20,563 bases of DNA, from positions 1 to 20,563 of the forward strand of contig LCEJ01000010.1 in the NCBI GenBank assembly GCA_000997105.1, in the 5' to 3' direction. Each line of letters opens with the position of its first letter. The first letter of the stretch is position 1. Shown piece by piece: positions 19,998 to 20,563 of this stretch. This DNA is from Candidatus Daviesbacteria bacterium GW2011_GWA2_42_7. Its GTDB lineage: Bacteria > Patescibacteriota > Microgenomatia > Daviesbacterales > UBA10151. A model generated the notes under the pieces. That model had not been told where the DNA came from. It saw only the letters and a list, made by a program, of their open reading frames with translations, and ran no database searches. A program made the translations under genes and the position numbers.

Positions 19998-20563
19998 GTG
20001 AAAAAGATAGTTTTCGCAGTTTTAGTAATATCGGCCCTTTTTGGGGTTTTATTTTGGCGTTTTAGCGGAATGTTATTACAAAAAGAAGAGGGGGAAGATA
20101 AAAATATTAGCTTAAATTATTGGGGTTTAGGGGAAGATGAAGCTCCCTTCCGGCCGATTATCGGCAGTTACCAGCTACAAAACCCAAAAGTTAAAATTAC
20201 CTTTGCAAGGCAATCATTACTAAATTACAGGACCAGGCTTTTGACCCAACTTCAGGCAGGGCAAGGCCCGGATATTTTTCTAATCCATTCATCATGGCTG
20301 CCGATGTTTTCAGAAGACTTATCGCCTGCACCCGGGGAGATATTATCAACAGACGAATACACTAAACTTTTTTACCAGATAGCAAAAGAGACCCTGATAA
20401 ACGGTGGAAAAATTTATGCGGTCCCAAAAGAGATTGATGGCCTGGCTTTACTTTACAATGAGGATATTTTAAAAGCTGCCGGAGCTACGGTACCAGTTAC
20501 CTGGCAGGAATTTTTGGATGTTGCAAGAAGGGTAACTGTAAAAAATACTGCCGGGCAGATCCA
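19998..20563 (+). CDS. Extracellular solute-binding protein, N-terminal part (cut by window edge)
   Basis: Starts with GTG 19998, 6 bases after TATAAT. The first residues (MKKIVFAVLVISALFGVLFW) are a signal anchor or signal peptide without an obvious lipobox Cys. After a short charged linker comes SLNYWGLGEDEAPFRPIIGS, then VKITFARQSLLNYRTRLLTQ, LQAGQGPDIFLIHSSWLPMF, GGKIYAVPKEIDGLALLYNE and TVPVTWQEFLDVAR. This is the standard N-lobe order of family 1 solute-binding proteins for sugar ABC importers (G-x-G-P-D-I-F and V-P-x-x-x-D-x-x-x-L-x-Y-N). The substrate is unknown; permease genes would be expected beyond the window. The gene is open to the right edge. Confidence 0.88.
   Translation, partial: MKKIVFAVLVISALFGVLFWRFSGMLLQKEEGEDKNISLNYWGLGEDEAPFRPIIGSYQLQNPKVKITFARQSLLNYRTRLLTQLQAGQGPDIFLIHSSWLPMFSEDLSPAPGEILSTDEYTKLFYQIAKETLINGGKIYAVPKEIDGLALLYNEDILKAAGATVPVTWQEFLDVARRVTVKNTAGQI

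Overview
The window looks like a piece of a small-genome, AT-rich bacterium of the Candidate Phyla Radiation (Patescibacteria; the style resembles Microgenomates, but that is inference). The reasons are short intergenic spaces, many small proteins of unknown function, housekeeping genes scattered outside the usual operons (trpS, valS, tsaD), several toxin-antitoxin pairs, a VanW/YoaR-type cell-wall protein, and no phage or transposase genes. The standard code fits: TAA, TGA and TAG all close genes here.

Layout. 1-172 is the N-terminus of TrpS (minus strand, running off the left edge). 182-908 holds a frameshifted remnant and one unknown gene. 1004-1747 is a hicBA toxin-antitoxin pair plus a small membrane protein. 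1751-5879 (minus strand) carries valS, which is split by a 31-bp insertion with 8-bp direct repeats, then a LuxR-type HTH protein, a small Cys-rich protein and tsaD. 5922-9403 has a Cas4/RecB-like nuclease, a DUF1059-like protein, a two-gene minus-strand operon whose second gene has an in-frame TAG, a winged-helix Nudix protein and a membrane protein. 9412-10881 has a broken thpR and an APH-fold phosphotransferase.

10915-18193 is the most unusual part. Accessory units (higBA; an unknown gene with a B3/B4-domain gene; NYN, HAD-like, brnTA and a second B3/B4 gene; vapBC; a 447-residue unknown) are separated by related direct repeats, all in one orientation. Several of these repeats translate, on the minus strand, as copies of the last residues of the VanW protein whose intact gene closes the series at 18142-19959. 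The pattern looks like repeated insertion of cassettes into the 3' end of vanW, each event leaving a displaced gene tail behind. Three of the five units are toxin-antitoxin pairs. The window ends with the N-terminal half of a lipid- or membrane-anchored solute-binding protein, divergent from vanW.

A second window-wide signal is promoter geometry. In most genes the -10 box lies only 6 to 11 bases before the start codon, most often exactly 6, which predicts leaderless mRNAs. One gene (6838) instead has a perfect Shine-Dalgarno sequence. Several upstream in-frame start codons fall inside promoter boxes, so I chose the downstream starts.
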